From NCBI GenBank assembly GCA_022376515.1, contig WTXI01000010.1, forward strand, positions 744,001 through 808,000: DNA of 64,000 nucleotides, read 5' to 3'. The first letter of the stretch is position 1, and every line of letters begins with the position of its first letter. Under the pieces are notes generated by a model. It was not told where the DNA came from. It worked only from the letters and a program-made list of their open reading frames with translations, and did not search any database. This document shows, piece by piece, positions 38,793 through 49,729 of the stretch. The position numbers and the translations under genes are program-made. The stretch is from Lactifluus volemus. Its lineage: Eukaryota > Basidiomycota > Agaricomycetes > Russulales > Russulaceae.

Positions 38793-39588
38793 ATGTCCAC
38801 GATCCACGTTCCTAAAGGGTGAAGCTCTCCTCGTTCAACTGAAGTTGACTCTCCATGTACCATCGATGGGCTGACATGTTCCTAGTTTCTCCTGGGTTGT
38901 CGTGTCTCTCCTCTCTATTGTGGTTCTGCTACTATGGCAGGCCATCAACGTGGGCGTGGCGAGGGGGAAGGCCAAGATACGTTACCCCCGTGGTGAGTTT
39001 TGCCGTGCCGGTTCATCTCTCGTCGCTTTGGTTGACGGAATACCATCTAGCATACGCTGAGAAAGCAGAGCAGGAAGCTTCAAGCGCTGCCATGGTTTTC
39101 AACTGCAAGCAGCGTGAGGTCTTGTTGCTGGCTCTGGCTTCTCTGTTCCTCACCCGTAATTTCACAGGTGCACATCAGAACACACTTGAGTTTCTCCCCA
39201 TAATCGTCACGGTGTAGGTTTTCTGTTCTCGCGTGCTCTCGTCGAGCTAACTATTGTGTTTACGGCGACCAGAACCCTTATCAGCTCTCTCCATTATCCA
39301 CTCCCTGCCGCTGCGGGGTGCGGACTCTGGACCGTCTCGCGCGTTTTGTATACACTCGGCTACGGAACTGGGGATCCTAGCAAGGTAAGCAATCTCCAAT
39401 ACACCATATGTGGCAGTACTAAACCCTTCCCTCACCCAGCGCCTACCATGGAGTCTCATTTCCATCACCCTGCACACTCGTGAGACAAGTTCCCCCTATC
39501 GATGTTGAGGTTTCTGACACTGTCGTTACAAGTTCTGTTTATCCCTGCTGGAAAGGTCGTGTTTGACCTTATCAAGGCCGGTGTCTAA
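38793..39588 (+). CDS. Microsomal glutathione S-transferase 3-like (MAPEG)
   Basis: Membrane enzyme of the ER conjugating glutathione to electrophiles or reducing lipid peroxides. It begins MSTIHVPKG (38793). Helix 1 is SWVVVSLLSIVVLLLWQ (about 38886-38940). The family signature FNCKQRAHQNTLEFLP is assembled across an intron (39099-39197), followed by LHYPLPAAAGCGLWTVSRVLYTLGY and TGDPSK. The last helix region is hard to splice: a frame ending VVFDLIKAGV with stop TAA at 39586 fits the family C-terminus. Four or five introns. Confidence 0.85.
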
Positions 39589-40182
39589 GCACGCAACGTA
39601 GCGTGCTAACTCCTGAGGTCGAACATGCCTGTGGGCTTCTATTTACCATGCGAAAAGTTTCGGGATCTAGCGTTTTATGAGAGCGGTGCGGTGCAAGTGC
39701 CCAGAAATGAGGACACCTAAGCTTGTAGTTGATGTCCTAGCATTCAGAAGACTCCTTGTTTCATACAATGCGTGTCCCGGTGTGAGACCCTTGAGGGATG
39801 TCACTCCATGTCACCAATCACCACAGATGTGATTATTATCCCGCGTCAGTTCGTGCCAGCGCTCCAAGGGCGGTAGGAAAGGAGTCAATGGGTGGACTTA
39901 AGGCAGTAGAATTTCCATCCCCAGGAGTTGGATCAATTTGTACCTGTATCGTGCCTAGGTTTTTCTAGGCGCCATTGACAGGCCCATTACAGTAAAGCCG
40001 ATGTACTATTGTCAATGAACCCAAGTTAGCCAACTATTTCCCTGGGGAATGTTGTTCCGGCACACGCCTACCCTTGAGTAAGCGTCCGCGGAATGAAAGC
40101 TAGGTGCCTTTCGTTCTGATAAACGGATCCTGAGGTTGGTGTACGGACGATCCCAGGCGGTACTACGCGCCGGGTTTCCGAG
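39589..40182. other. Intergenic, nothing recognised
   Basis: About 600 bp after the glutathione transferase, with no open frame above 60 codons that carries a motif. Confidence 0.4.
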
Positions 40183-40600
40183 TTATCTCATCCCATACTC
40201 AGTGTACACATCCACTCCCTGGTCGCGGGCGAGTTTCCTAGCCCATTCGAGTCCATCACACTTTACGAGAACCTGACTTGCGACGACGACGACGCGTGTG
40301 GGGCTTCCATCTAGGGAAGGGTTGGCTTTGGTTATCTGAGACAATGACTCGTGGTACGCATAGATCAAGTTGACGTTGGCAAAGTATGCAGAGGAACCGC
40401 CCTGGTATGCTAGTCAACTGAGACAATCTATCAACGCCCGCTAAGGAATATTTGAAGTTTGGAACGTGACAACGACATTCGATATGAAACCACCTTCACG
40501 AGGTGGGGTTCACCTTTTGGATGTAGCCTCGGCGATGGCCTCCTTTAGCACCTCAATGATGCGGTCAACATCTCCACGTTCAAGTTCTTGATCTATTGCC
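40183..40600 (-). pseudogene. Unidentified coding remnant
   Basis: On the minus strand a helix-like segment (IDQELERGDVDRIIEVLKEA, about 40540-40600), a stop-containing gap, and then GGSSAYFANVNLIYAYHESL ... TRVVVVASQVLVKCDGLEWA (about 40230-40410) look coding in composition. They are interrupted by stops, and no family is recognised. It is probably the 3' part of a lost enzyme gene. Confidence 0.3.
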
Positions 40601-41277
40601 GTTATTCCCATGTGACTGAAAAAGGTGGTCCAATGAGCAAAAACGATCGGACCACAGCATGGAAACATACCCTATGTGGAAGCTGCGCTTTACTGATGCA
40701 AGTCATGAACATTCCAGGGCCCTGGCACTGCGTGAGAATAATGCGGTTACGCTTACAAGCACCCTCATCTTTGCCGATCGGTGAATGTTGATTTCCTATC
40801 ACTGATTTCCCCAATTTACTGTACAGTCCTAGCGCTGGGTTTGAACACGGGTAGGTGTTTGAACAGTCAATATTTCTACCACTTCCTGTTCACTTCAGTC
40901 CTCGGTATTCTTGGGATAAGCAGTTCCTATGACTATCAAACAATGTATAAATTTTATTTCACAGAAGAGAGCCGCATCGTTGAGGAATTTCAGTTTTGAA
41001 CATCTAAATTTGCCTTGATTTGGAAAGAATGGTGTCTGGATGGTTTTTATGAAGTGAAATTTCAAAAAAAAATTGATAAAAATGGAGTCCACCTATATGA
41101 GAAGCCTCCTAGCAATTTACAGGTACGGTCAACCACAATAGCGAACTGGGATGGAGCATTTGCAGCAACCATATGTTGAGCGTGACCGTGACAATCTCCT
41201 AAAGCGGAGATTGAAACGCGTATGCCAGGGGCCAGCTCAGAAAGTTCACACTTCCAAGTTACCCTGATCCCCAAATT
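40601..41277. other. AT-richer interval
   Basis: 40800-41095 is markedly AT-richer than its surroundings and has no coherent frame. It could be promoter-proximal DNA or a relic insertion. No gene seen. Confidence 0.35.
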
Positions 41278-42066
41278 ATGTCCGCTCTTCCGAGGTACGG
41301 GCCTTGCTTACTCTTGCAAGAGGAAGGAATCCCGTGCGTGGTTTGGTTCGAGGATGCCATAGGTCACTATGGCGTTCCTACCGTCGTCTTCGACCTGTAC
41401 CTTCTCGTCTCCGACATTGACGCGACTGCCGAGGTGCTTCTCAATCGAGGGTGGACTTACGCTAAAGAGCAATCTCCCGACTATCACTTTTTACGCAGCC
41501 ATCCAGACTTCCGACGCTGCCGCTTGAACCCACCGGGCCACGACGACACGCCAATGCAAAGTCCATGGCCACCACTACCACCGAGCAAAGATCCACCCGG
41601 ACCAACGACTACTACTCTCCTTCCAGCCTCTGACTGGAAATTCCCTTCAGAGAAGCTCCTACTATCCCTTACCCAAGGCTTCATTCCCTCACTGCCCGAC
41701 TTAACCGATGGTCTAATCGAGAGCCTCTTGGATGCGTCGGGCTACCGCGGCCTTGAAGATCATCTCTCTGTCCACCTCGCCTATTTGTATGGTAATGTCC
41801 CGGCACTCAAGGAGAGGTCCTTTGCCTCTGAACTAAAGCACGAAAATCGCCAGTTCCATCACGACGTCATATCAGGGTTCGAGACAGGGACGCGGAGATT
41901 CCTGACTCACGAGCGTCAGGTCAGGGAGGAGCTGCGCAATGGGAAACGCCAACTGCAGGAATGCTCTGTTGCTCGAGTCCCGGAGAACGAGCCGTTTTTC
42001 TTCGGGTATTTGCCGCCCGCGTTGCAGAAGTTATTAGCAGACAGTTGTGATAAAACCAACTATTAA
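41278..42066 (+). CDS. Conserved basidiomycete protein, function unknown (possible nucleotidyltransferase fold)
   Basis: Single-exon frame of 262 residues. It opens RYGPCLLLQEEGIPCVVWFED, followed by TVVFDLYLLVSDIDATAEVL (about 41377-41436), then a proline-rich linker and the C-terminal block TLLPASDWKFP ... IPSLPDLTDGLIESLLD ... LSVHLAYLYGNVPALKERSF. I recognise this as a widespread uncharacterised agaricomycete family; the V-V-F-D-L-Y-L-L-V strand followed by a helix resembles small nucleotidyltransferase-fold proteins, but that is only inference. The lack of introns contrasts with its neighbours. Confidence 0.65.
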   Translation: MSALPRYGPCLLLQEEGIPCVVWFEDAIGHYGVPTVVFDLYLLVSDIDATAEVLLNRGWTYAKEQSPDYHFLRSHPDFRRCRLNPPGHDDTPMQSPWPPLPPSKDPPGPTTTTLLPASDWKFPSEKLLLSLTQGFIPSLPDLTDGLIESLLDASGYRGLEDHLSVHLAYLYGNVPALKERSFASELKHENRQFHHDVISGFETGTRRFLTHERQVREELRNGKRQLQECSVARVPENEPFFFGYLPPALQKLLADSCDKTNY

Positions 42067-43850
42067 CCTTGACTTCCGGTTCATTCTCTACACTCTTTTC
42101 GTTTCAAATCTACAGGAGCACATTCCTCTTCCAGTCCCCATTGGCAAAGGCCTCGGAATGTCCTTCTGGGGCTGCTCCTTCTGCGCACATTACACCACTA
42201 GCAACCATAGAACCAACACTCAAATCTGCACCCGGATCACCCGTTAATCGAACATCCCACACACCTCTTGCGCTATGGGTGGAGCACATCCGCACCAATG
42301 CCATCGGCGTATCCTCAGGCTCCAGACCTTCCACCACGCATGCAGCGCAATGCGACCGCACCTGCCTCCCCCTCTTTCGCGCACCGGACGCCCGCCGTTC
42401 CCACTGTAAGGTCGGCCACGCGGTTGGCCTCGAAACCTCGACTCCTGGTTCCAAGCTCTCTACATCTCGTTCTCTCTGTTCCGATCTCGATAGAAAGGGG
42501 CCACGATCGCCCTCGGCCATAGACCCGTTCTTTGCGGCCTCGCGCTGCAAGGCGGTTCCTCTGCTTTTCTCTTTATTCTCTTTCATGCCCCGTGTCTCCC
42601 TGTCTCGCGTTTCGTGCTAGTGTGTCCCGCGTCTCCCATTGTTTGCTCAGTTTGGCATCTTTTCTTTTTCGTGCTTAGTTCTCCTTCCTATCGTCTCGGG
42701 CTGCGTTCTGTGCCTCGCGCCACGCCCACGTTCTAGTCTGACGGCCTATTGACCTCTTGAAGAGACCGCGAACACCCCGTGAAGTATTCTGAGGGTGCGC
42801 GACCTTGAGGGTTGTATTCTTGCTTCCCCTTCCTTTCATGACTTGGTTTCCCTCCCCCTTTGTTCCCTCTATCTTAGAGAGCCTGGGCCCTGCGCTCCCC
42901 CTTTCATACATATCTCAGTTCTACTTACTTTCATGACCGTCCTCTCTGCCCCTGTTTACTTTGCTACATGACCTGCCTTTCCGACATCGACACGTTTCCG
43001 TTTTAACTACCGGCTCAGATGTACTTAAATAGGGTCTCGAAATGTACTGAAGAGCCAGCGAATTGTTGCTGCTCACCCTTTGTTCTCGAAATCGTCCTCG
43101 TTTGCCTCTGAAGTTTCTCTAAGTCTCTCTAGTCTCATTTTCCTTCAAGATCTCGCCATCTACTTGCTCAACATCACGCCCTTGAGAGCTCATGTGTCCA
43201 GACCATTCTCGACCACATCGGCGACCTTGAGGGTTTTTCCAACCCACATGCACCAGCGCACGCACCGTATGTCATCTCTCGACTTCGCACCGAAACCACA
43301 CCGTCCCTTACACGCAATTGTTTACCCAATCACCACACAAATCCATTGTGCGCTGCTGTGTTCAATCACCACGTCACCACCACCCTTAGCCAACAACGGC
43401 ATGCCAAAGGTACAGTCATCGGTATGTGGGCTTACTTTTACTCTGCACAGTATTTTGCATTTTTACATTCCCACCCTCACTTTGCTGCTGGCCATCTCAT
43501 GCCATATATGGCACCAAAGTCAAGTTTCTTGCACATTGCATACAAACAACATTGAGGTGTTTTCTTCAAGGCACTGGCACAACACTGGACTGGACATGCA
43601 TGCAAATCACTGACCTATCTGCAACCCATTGTGATCTGTGCGTGTGCCGTGTGCCAGCATCTCCACGCCGTCATCTCCCCCTCTCAGAGCAGCCATCTCC
43701 ATTGACACCAACAATGGCCCATCTGCACCTCACCCTCGCTTGACTGGCAGTGTATCACATTGGCATCCTGTGATTGCACAATTTGTGTATGGGATGCTGC
43801 AATGGTAGAAGATGTAGTAGGTTATGCTGATGGTGCCTGTGGTGTTGTGC
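42067..43850. other. Low-complexity, gene-poor interval
   Basis: About 1.8 kb, C/T-rich on the plus strand around 42100-43000. A plus frame (42069-42620) and an overlapping minus frame (42586-42110) are both open and cannot be told apart. A frame at 43080-43613 has no motif. A short stretch near 43770-43805 reads CTICVWDAAM, like the end of a WD40 unit, but it is too short to call. Confidence 0.3.
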
Positions 43851-44114
43851 GCGTGTCTTTATATACTTTTTGTTGAAATTGAAATTAGCCTCAAATATAA
43901 TATTTGTTTTATCTGGTTTCTTCTGTTTGCGTGAACTAGTGCTAGGCATGAAAGTAGCCCTAGGCATGAAACTAGAGCCAGATGCAATACTGGCACACCT
44001 AGAGGCTGAGCCAGTATTGCGCATACTGTATTGCGCGTAGTGGCCTCGGCAAGTCTGTGCCAAACTTGGCAACTAGACGTGACTAGGTGACCTAGTCTAG
44101 TAACGCCCGTCACA
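43851..44114 (-). mobile_element. Possible solo LTR (Gypsy-like), minus orientation
   Basis: Read on the minus strand from 44114 the sequence begins TGTGACGGGCGTTAC, an LTR-like 5' end. It holds internal short repeats (ctaggcatgaaa twice, near 43942-43975) and reaches a TATA-like gtatataaag at about 43857-43866, arranged like an LTR promoter. No 3' end, internal coding region or target-site duplication was identified. Confidence 0.35.
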
Positions 44115-44436
44115 AATCATTTTGCTGATGGACTACATGCGGTCTTGATATCCAGGAACCTAGCCAGAGAGTAAGATCTGCATAGGCCGAGACGATATGT
44201 TGCCCATCTGGCTGCTATTGCTGGTTCTCATACTGCCAAACCCATCCCGTTCCATTCCAATAGCGATACTGCCGCTCATGGATCTAATCTTTCGGGGCGC
44301 CGGCTGAATCCTTGTTCGGCACCGAGGCAGCATCAAGGGACGCAACTCGCTCCCGAGTCGGGTTACACGGATCACTCTAACCTAAATAAAAAGAGAGGCT
44401 GGCGAGGGAACACCCGCCAGCGCGACCCGCACAACG

Positions 44437-44996
44437 ATGTCACTCACCAACCCCTCCCGGCAACTCAGCACCGTGTTGAAATGGTTCGAGGAGATTACAT
44501 CCTGGAATTTTGACGCTGTGTCGTCAATGCTGTCGGATGACTACAAGCATACGACGCTTCCCGCATCCGCAGGCGAAGCGCCGAAAGATAAGGCTCAAGG
44601 CATAGCGCATGCCAAGGCCATCGCTAGTTTGCTAGGCCACGCCCCCTTGAAAGTACGTGGCAGACGCCAGTCAACATGCACTGATGGGCAGGTCATCTAA
44701 CGTGCTCCTCCCCACAGTATGAAATCTGTCAGTTGAACGAAAGCCCAGGGAGCATTTGGGTTCATGTACGTCCATAGGGCTCTCGTAATGCGTTGTGCAT
44801 GGGCTGACAGTTCGGGTGCCGTTCCTCTCATGTGTAGGCGAGGCTCTACACCGACAACCTTGCGTTCAACAGCGAATCCATTTTCATGTTCACGCTCAGC
44901 TCCGGAGACAACATCCAGATCACTGCTATCCAAGATTACATCGATACCAAGATGGCCGCAGAACTCGCTGCCGCTGCCGCTTCTTCGAAACAGTGA
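44437..44996 (+). CDS. SnoaL-like / NTF2-like small protein
   Basis: Three exons give about 140 residues: MSLTNPSRQLSTVLKWFEEI, FDAVSSMLSDDYKHTTLPAS, a central helix, then strands IWVHARLYTDNLAFNSESIF and IQITAIQDYIDTKMAAEL ending at TGA 994-996 of the 44-kb block. The alpha plus beta-cone order and length fit the NTF2/SnoaL fold. Such proteins serve as small enzymes or binding proteins; the ligand cannot be told. Confidence 0.72.
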
Positions 44997-45512
44997 TCGA
45001 CTCACGAAGGGATCAGGGTGCGCGCGATAGATCAAACCAGGCCATTTTGTTGGGTGTCCGCTTGCTTGCTTATTGCATGTTGCACGTGTGTGTGCAGCAT
45101 CATGGTAGTTGATAAATGTACTTTATGTCACGTGAGTTACGTATAGACGATATGGCAAAATGTGTGTATGTACTGTTCGTCTGACAATTCATGCTCGATG
45201 TTTTTTTCGTGTCGCGGGACTCTTAGGTTCTCAGAAAGATAGTGACATAGATATCCAACGAACTTGATTATACAAACAGATGACAATTCGAAGCAATTTC
45301 ATTTCAACATTAACGAGCACTTTACTAGATAGGTAAAGTAAGGGTGTAAGATTTTCTGATATGTAGGTGTAAGATACCTGGAGGCAGAAGATATAAGTAC
45401 AGCCGGTGTCCCACTGGACTCCGGTGGAAGAATGCGACCGAATCGGTGTGTCCACCAAACGAGCCTACCCTCATCTCTCACGTCGTCTGGAGGAAAGAAA
45501 TGAGATGCAGGA
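44997..45512. other. Intergenic, nothing recognised
   Basis: About 500 bp between two convergent genes, with overlapping short minus frames without motifs. Confidence 0.35.
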
Positions 45513-46032
45513 TCATGACATCCTTCTTCCTCTGAGACAATAGGTTGCCTGCGCGCCCCCTCTGGTTTGGCCTATCGATAACCGCCGGTCCGTGAGGCGT
45601 CGTAGGCGCTCCATGACGTCCCGCGCGAGGAAGACTATGCCTTTGTCTGCCTCGTCCAACACGCTCTGCTCGTCGAGCCATTCGAGTATTCGGATGTCGG
45701 AAGGGTGAAGCACCGCAGGGTGGGAGTACCGGAAGATGGTAATGAATTCGTGGGCATAGATTTGGACTTCAACCGCGCTGAGCGCTGCGTGGCAGCTCTC
45801 TTGTGCAAACGAGGAGCATACTGAAGAAATGACGTGAAGAGAATGGGAACGACGCGTCAAAAAGTAGAAGAATGGGTCAGGGTGGGCACGACGACTCACC
45901 CTGCACAAGACAGACATCGTCGTGCACTTGTGCAAGCGCGAATCTTTGCGGTGTCATGGTGAGCGTTGAAGATGGAGATAGAGGGGCAGATTTTGGGGAG
46001 GTGGACAATGGCGCTTGAACCACAGTAGCCAT
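45513..46032 (-). CDS. Small conserved protein of unknown function
   Basis: Two exons. Exon 1 begins MATVVQAPLSTSPKSAPLSP at 46032 and ends in PQRFALAQVHDDVCLVQ. After an intron (donor gtgagt at about 45899) exon 2 reads ESCHAALSAVEVQIYAHEFI ... VLHPSDIRILEWLDEQSVLD ... DVMERLRRLT, and ends at 45513. The second exon is strongly helical. I recognise no named family. A start at 46113 is possible if the upstream frame is real. Confidence 0.5.
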
Positions 46033-47090
46033 CGGATCGGGCACTATGAAGGCCGAGGACAGGGACGAGTATTTTATGAAAAGGAAGAGGGGGGATTGGA
46101 AGGGAAGGAACACTGGGAGTGGTGACTCGAAGGCAGTGGGGACTTATATATGGTAACTTAAGTGATGGAACACTCGCCTGGGAGACGCACAGCAACCTAT
46201 CATAGCGTTTTCCACGCAAATCGAAAACTGAACAAGTATTGGCGCCTAGACCACATCATAACCCAAAACGCGGCACATGGCCCAGGCTCAGGGGGCCGAG
46301 ATTTTACGTGCGAGGCGTGAATGTCGTGGGATCCGGAGGAGGGAGTACTACTCCATCGCCCGATGGGCCCCGAACAAGGTCATCCGGTCAATCGGTCCGA
46401 GTCACGCGGTCGCCGTCACCTGCAATTCACAGCAATCACTTTGCCACTAAGTCAAGAATGGTCTATGGCCGGCCTCCCAAGGGGTCATTTCACAAGGAAA
46501 TAGTTGGGGGGATTACTATTGCTTTTCCCGAAAAAGGGAGGTGAAACTGACTGCGGTTGCCGCCACACGACCCGGATGCTGAACACGCGCTAGCCTAATG
46601 ATCAATAGAAATAGAAGCGAGATTTTGTCTCCAGATACTGGTCTGGCGATTACCGATTCTCACACCTGGCGCTGTTCTTTGTCACTTGGCATCAAACCAA
46701 AGCAGATGCCAGTGGAACGCGTACTCAGCCGTCGTTAGTTGATGCTGCTCACACAAGTAGTTGTGTGACGTGAAGAACGCCGCAAGGGAAATTAGCCGAT
46801 TAGAGGCTATGCACAGGGATCTGCGCAGCAGGTCATGTGATCGAGAAAAGGGACACCAATTGGCGCCTTGGCATTTATCATCCCGTAGCCCCGCTTAGGA
46901 CACACGCCCTTTTGTCAATAGAACATAGAAGGTGCTACGAGGCTGTGAACATGTGAACCGTTGAGAGGGCTAGCACGACCACGATCAGACGCTTAGAATA
47001 GGGTTAGGGTCAAAACGATTAGTCAGCCACGCGCATGGCCCATGGGTTGGCCGCCGCAAGCCTTTTCTCTTGATATTGACTAAGTATACC
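46033..47090. other. Gene-poor interval
   Basis: About 1 kb. A GC-rich plus frame (46239-46544, 101 codons) has no motif. Two TTAGGG-like hexamers occur near 46998 but are too few to call a telomeric tract. Nothing else seen. Confidence 0.35.
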
Positions 47091-47610
47091 ATGGTTTGCA
47101 CCAAGTGCGAAAAGGTATGTTCAGCGCTACCTCTCAACTCTACCCCTGTCCTAACTAAACGTAGAAACTCTCCAAAGTTGCTGCACCCGATCCATTTCAA
47201 TCGACTACAACTAGCATCAAGGATGGCTCTCGCAAAATCGGCGAGAACAAGCTAATTGGACGTCCTAAACCTCCAGGAGCAGCTCCAAGCTCTAGCAGAG
47301 GCGCCTCTGCCACAAGTTCAAAGAATCGTTATCGGGTATGTGTTTCAACACTGGCGAACTCTCCGCCTCCTGTCAGCTGGTTCTGACTGACGTTCTTTGC
47401 GTCAGCCCTACGCTGGCAAATGTAAAGACTGCAAGCAGTCTGTAACGCAAAACCAAGCAAAGTTTTGCCATGGTTCGCTCTTTGTCTCCCCTTTGAGTGT
47501 TTTTTCAAACCAGTTTATTGCTTGTAGGCTGTGCGTTCAAGAAGGGAATCTGCTCTATATGCGGGAAACAGATCCTGGACACCTCTGGGTACCAAATGGT
47601 AAACAAGTGA
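47091..47610 (+). CDS. CRIPT: CRIPT-like cysteine-rich protein
   Basis: The start reads MVCTKCEKKLSKVAAPDPF across the first intron (47115-47163). A glycine/serine-rich middle is followed by PYAGKCKDCKQSVTQNQAKF and CHGCAFKKGICSICGKQIL, ending DTSGYQMVNK with stop TGA at 47608. The full set of CxxC pairs typical of the CRIPT family is present and the length (about 110 residues) fits. Animal CRIPT binds PDZ domains. The conserved eukaryotic protein has been linked to spliceosome components, so a role in RNA processing is the more likely one in a fungus. Three introns. Confidence 0.9.
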
Positions 47611-48221
47611 TCGATCGTCGCCATCCTTACGCTTCTGGATCGCTTCTTCATGGGGGAAGTCGCGTTGTATACTAGTACTGCGTGTATGTTTGGTCCTTTG
47701 CCTCAACTATGGTGCTTTTACATATATATCCTTAGCTTGCGAACTGTGACTGGGCAGAGCCCACCGCAAGAAGTCCAGCCGAGTTATTGTTACTGGGCAC
47801 GAGTCCCAGGAGCATGATTTTCAAAGATTGCGGGAACGTTGTGCAAATATTGTCTGATACAGTAGTGTATTTGGTGTCTTTTCTATCTTACTTTACACAT
47901 CGAGGAGAGCGGTGATCGCGAACTGTAAAAAAACCCAGTTCTCGAACGAATTGGAAAAATTCAAATGCGAACACCGTCATGGTCGATTGATATCCCGTCA
48001 TGTCCGATGTAGAGTACTGCATGTAACGGCCAGGTTTCTGAGTTTCGACTCGTGCTACACATAAAATGTATGGGTATAGTGTGCTGTGCTAACTCCGAGT
48101 CGGCGTTGGTGAGTCATAATTAAGGTCTGCGGCACCTGCGGCACCATGCCGCTTGTCATTATCAATCTCCTTCCACGGATCGTATGCATAACCCGTCTTT
48201 TCAGCACAGCAGGGATAGAAC
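47611..48221. other. Intergenic, nothing recognised
   Basis: About 600 bp after CRIPT without a credible frame. Confidence 0.35.
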
Positions 48222-48273
48222 GCAGATCCTTGAAGCCACAGAGAGTCTATCTTCTGTGGCTTCAAGGACCTGC
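48222..48273. repeat. 21-bp hairpin
   Basis: 48222-48242 pairs with 48253-48273 with a single mismatch (48226 against 48269), leaving a 10-nt loop. The inner 16 bp are perfect. It is the third such isolated hairpin in gene-poor DNA of this window; arm sequences are unrelated to the other two. Confidence 0.8.
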
Positions 48274-48719
48274 CTTTTATCTATTCTGTTTTGAAGGGGT
48301 CCTTGTCATCCTTGCCACATTCACTTTTTAACAAATTTAGCCCGTGCCCGCGCATATGGACTGCTGCGCTTTGAGAGTCAAAATGGTCCGAGTACAGCGA
48401 GTCCGCATCAATTGTCGCCTCTATGCGGACGCAGCGCGCACCTGTAGCTGCCCGTCCAGATACGTAGGCATAGTAGTGACACCATTCAGCATAGATTCAA
48501 AGCCATGGGCAGGCGCGGGATAGTAACTTAGGCGGTTGCAGAAGTGTCATGGTGCATGAGCGCAAGTTACCAAGTGATCGATTCGTAGGGAGAGCATAGG
48601 AGGGGACGATGCGCCGGTCGAGAGCGGTGTGCGTGAGCACAAGACTGAGGTCTCGTCACGGGCCATCTGACCTGATGCTCCCATCCGTAGACAAGACGTA
48701 GCTGGCGGACTCTATGGAA
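48274..48719. other. Intergenic, nothing recognised
   Basis: About 450 bp without a supported gene. Confidence 0.3.
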
Positions 48720-48940
48720 TACCTGTGATGGGATTGGTCAGACTAGAGCGATATGTCTTGAGGTTTCTCCGCTACTCGAGCGCGGTGCAGATACGAATGC
48801 CCCGGGCAGAGGTGATTGAACTCCACTGCACCTAGCATCGTACGCAGGGCGTCTCGAAGAGGCGGAGCTCCTTCTTGACCATGGCTCAGACGAGAATGTC
48901 CAGACTGACGGTGATCCAGGTCAATTAGATCTAGCATCAT
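48720..48940 (+). pseudogene. Ankyrin-repeat remnant duplicated from the downstream gene
   Basis: On the plus strand the segment closely resembles 50800-51000: a GADTNA-like stretch, LHLASYAGRLEEAELLLDHG, then DENVQTDGD. It has in-frame breaks and no flanking repeats. The close match (LASYAG, ELLLD, DEN) indicates a partial duplicate of repeats 11-12 of the gene at 49.7 kb, now decayed. Confidence 0.6.
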
Positions 48941-49729
48941 GAGAGGGACATCATAACCCTAGCCTTGGTAGACTCTGCTTCAGTTGCACGGGTGACATTT
49001 GACTTCATGATCCTGTGTCCGATATAGGGGCATTCAACCATCGCTATTGCGAGCGGAAGGGTTTTCCATACACCATGGAGACGATCATACTTAATGCATC
49101 ATCGATTCATCACAGATAAGACGTGTTCATGGTGCCTTGTGGGAACTAGATGATTCTGTTTAGCAGTCGTGGCGGTCTTGAATTAAAAATTTTTTGCAAC
49201 GTCACAGCGTGACATGGCGAGTTTGGGACTCAGCTAATTGGCTATTCACACAGTGACGAAGACCCAGGCCAACTGGCTCTCCTACCATGAGGCCTGTGGG
49301 TTTAGTACGGTCAGTACTAGGCCTCACCTCAGGCTCTGAACATCCATGTCGCCGACACCCCACTGATAAACCTCATTCGTTGTAACAATTGGTACAGACA
49401 CCACTCAACCACCACACTGACTTTTACCTATCCATGATACCTTGAACGCCATACGACAGAATCAATGCCGCCCCCGGACCTCTCCCCCAAAGCCGCACAA
49501 ACTTACAGCCCTACATCACTGAAGGACCGTGACACCAAACAACACGAAACCCCAAAGCCATACTCACCGCTCGAGCGGTAGTCTCAAGGTGCAGCCCAGC
49601 CCGAGCAGAAAGCAGAATTGCTGGCCGGGGTTTGGAGTTAACCCGGACATTTTCACAGAGCCATTAGGGTGAGAGGGTTCTAATCAAACTTGTGCTTGTA
49701 CCATCGTTCTGGAAATAAGCGGATAATAA
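48941..49729. other. Intergenic upstream of the ankyrin gene
   Basis: About 800 bp, no frame with motifs. It should include the former promoter of the ankyrin gene. Confidence 0.35.

Noticed and set aside
43765..43810. WD40 unit reading CTICVWDAAM
   Set aside because: Too short and isolated, and next to an LTR-like sequence; chance or an untraceable scrap.
46239..46544. 101-codon plus frame as a gene
   Set aside because: No motif, no exon partners, and GC-rich composition that keeps frames open by chance.
46990..47010. Interstitial telomere repeat (TTAGGG) near 47 kb
   Set aside because: Only about two hexamer-like copies; expected by chance.
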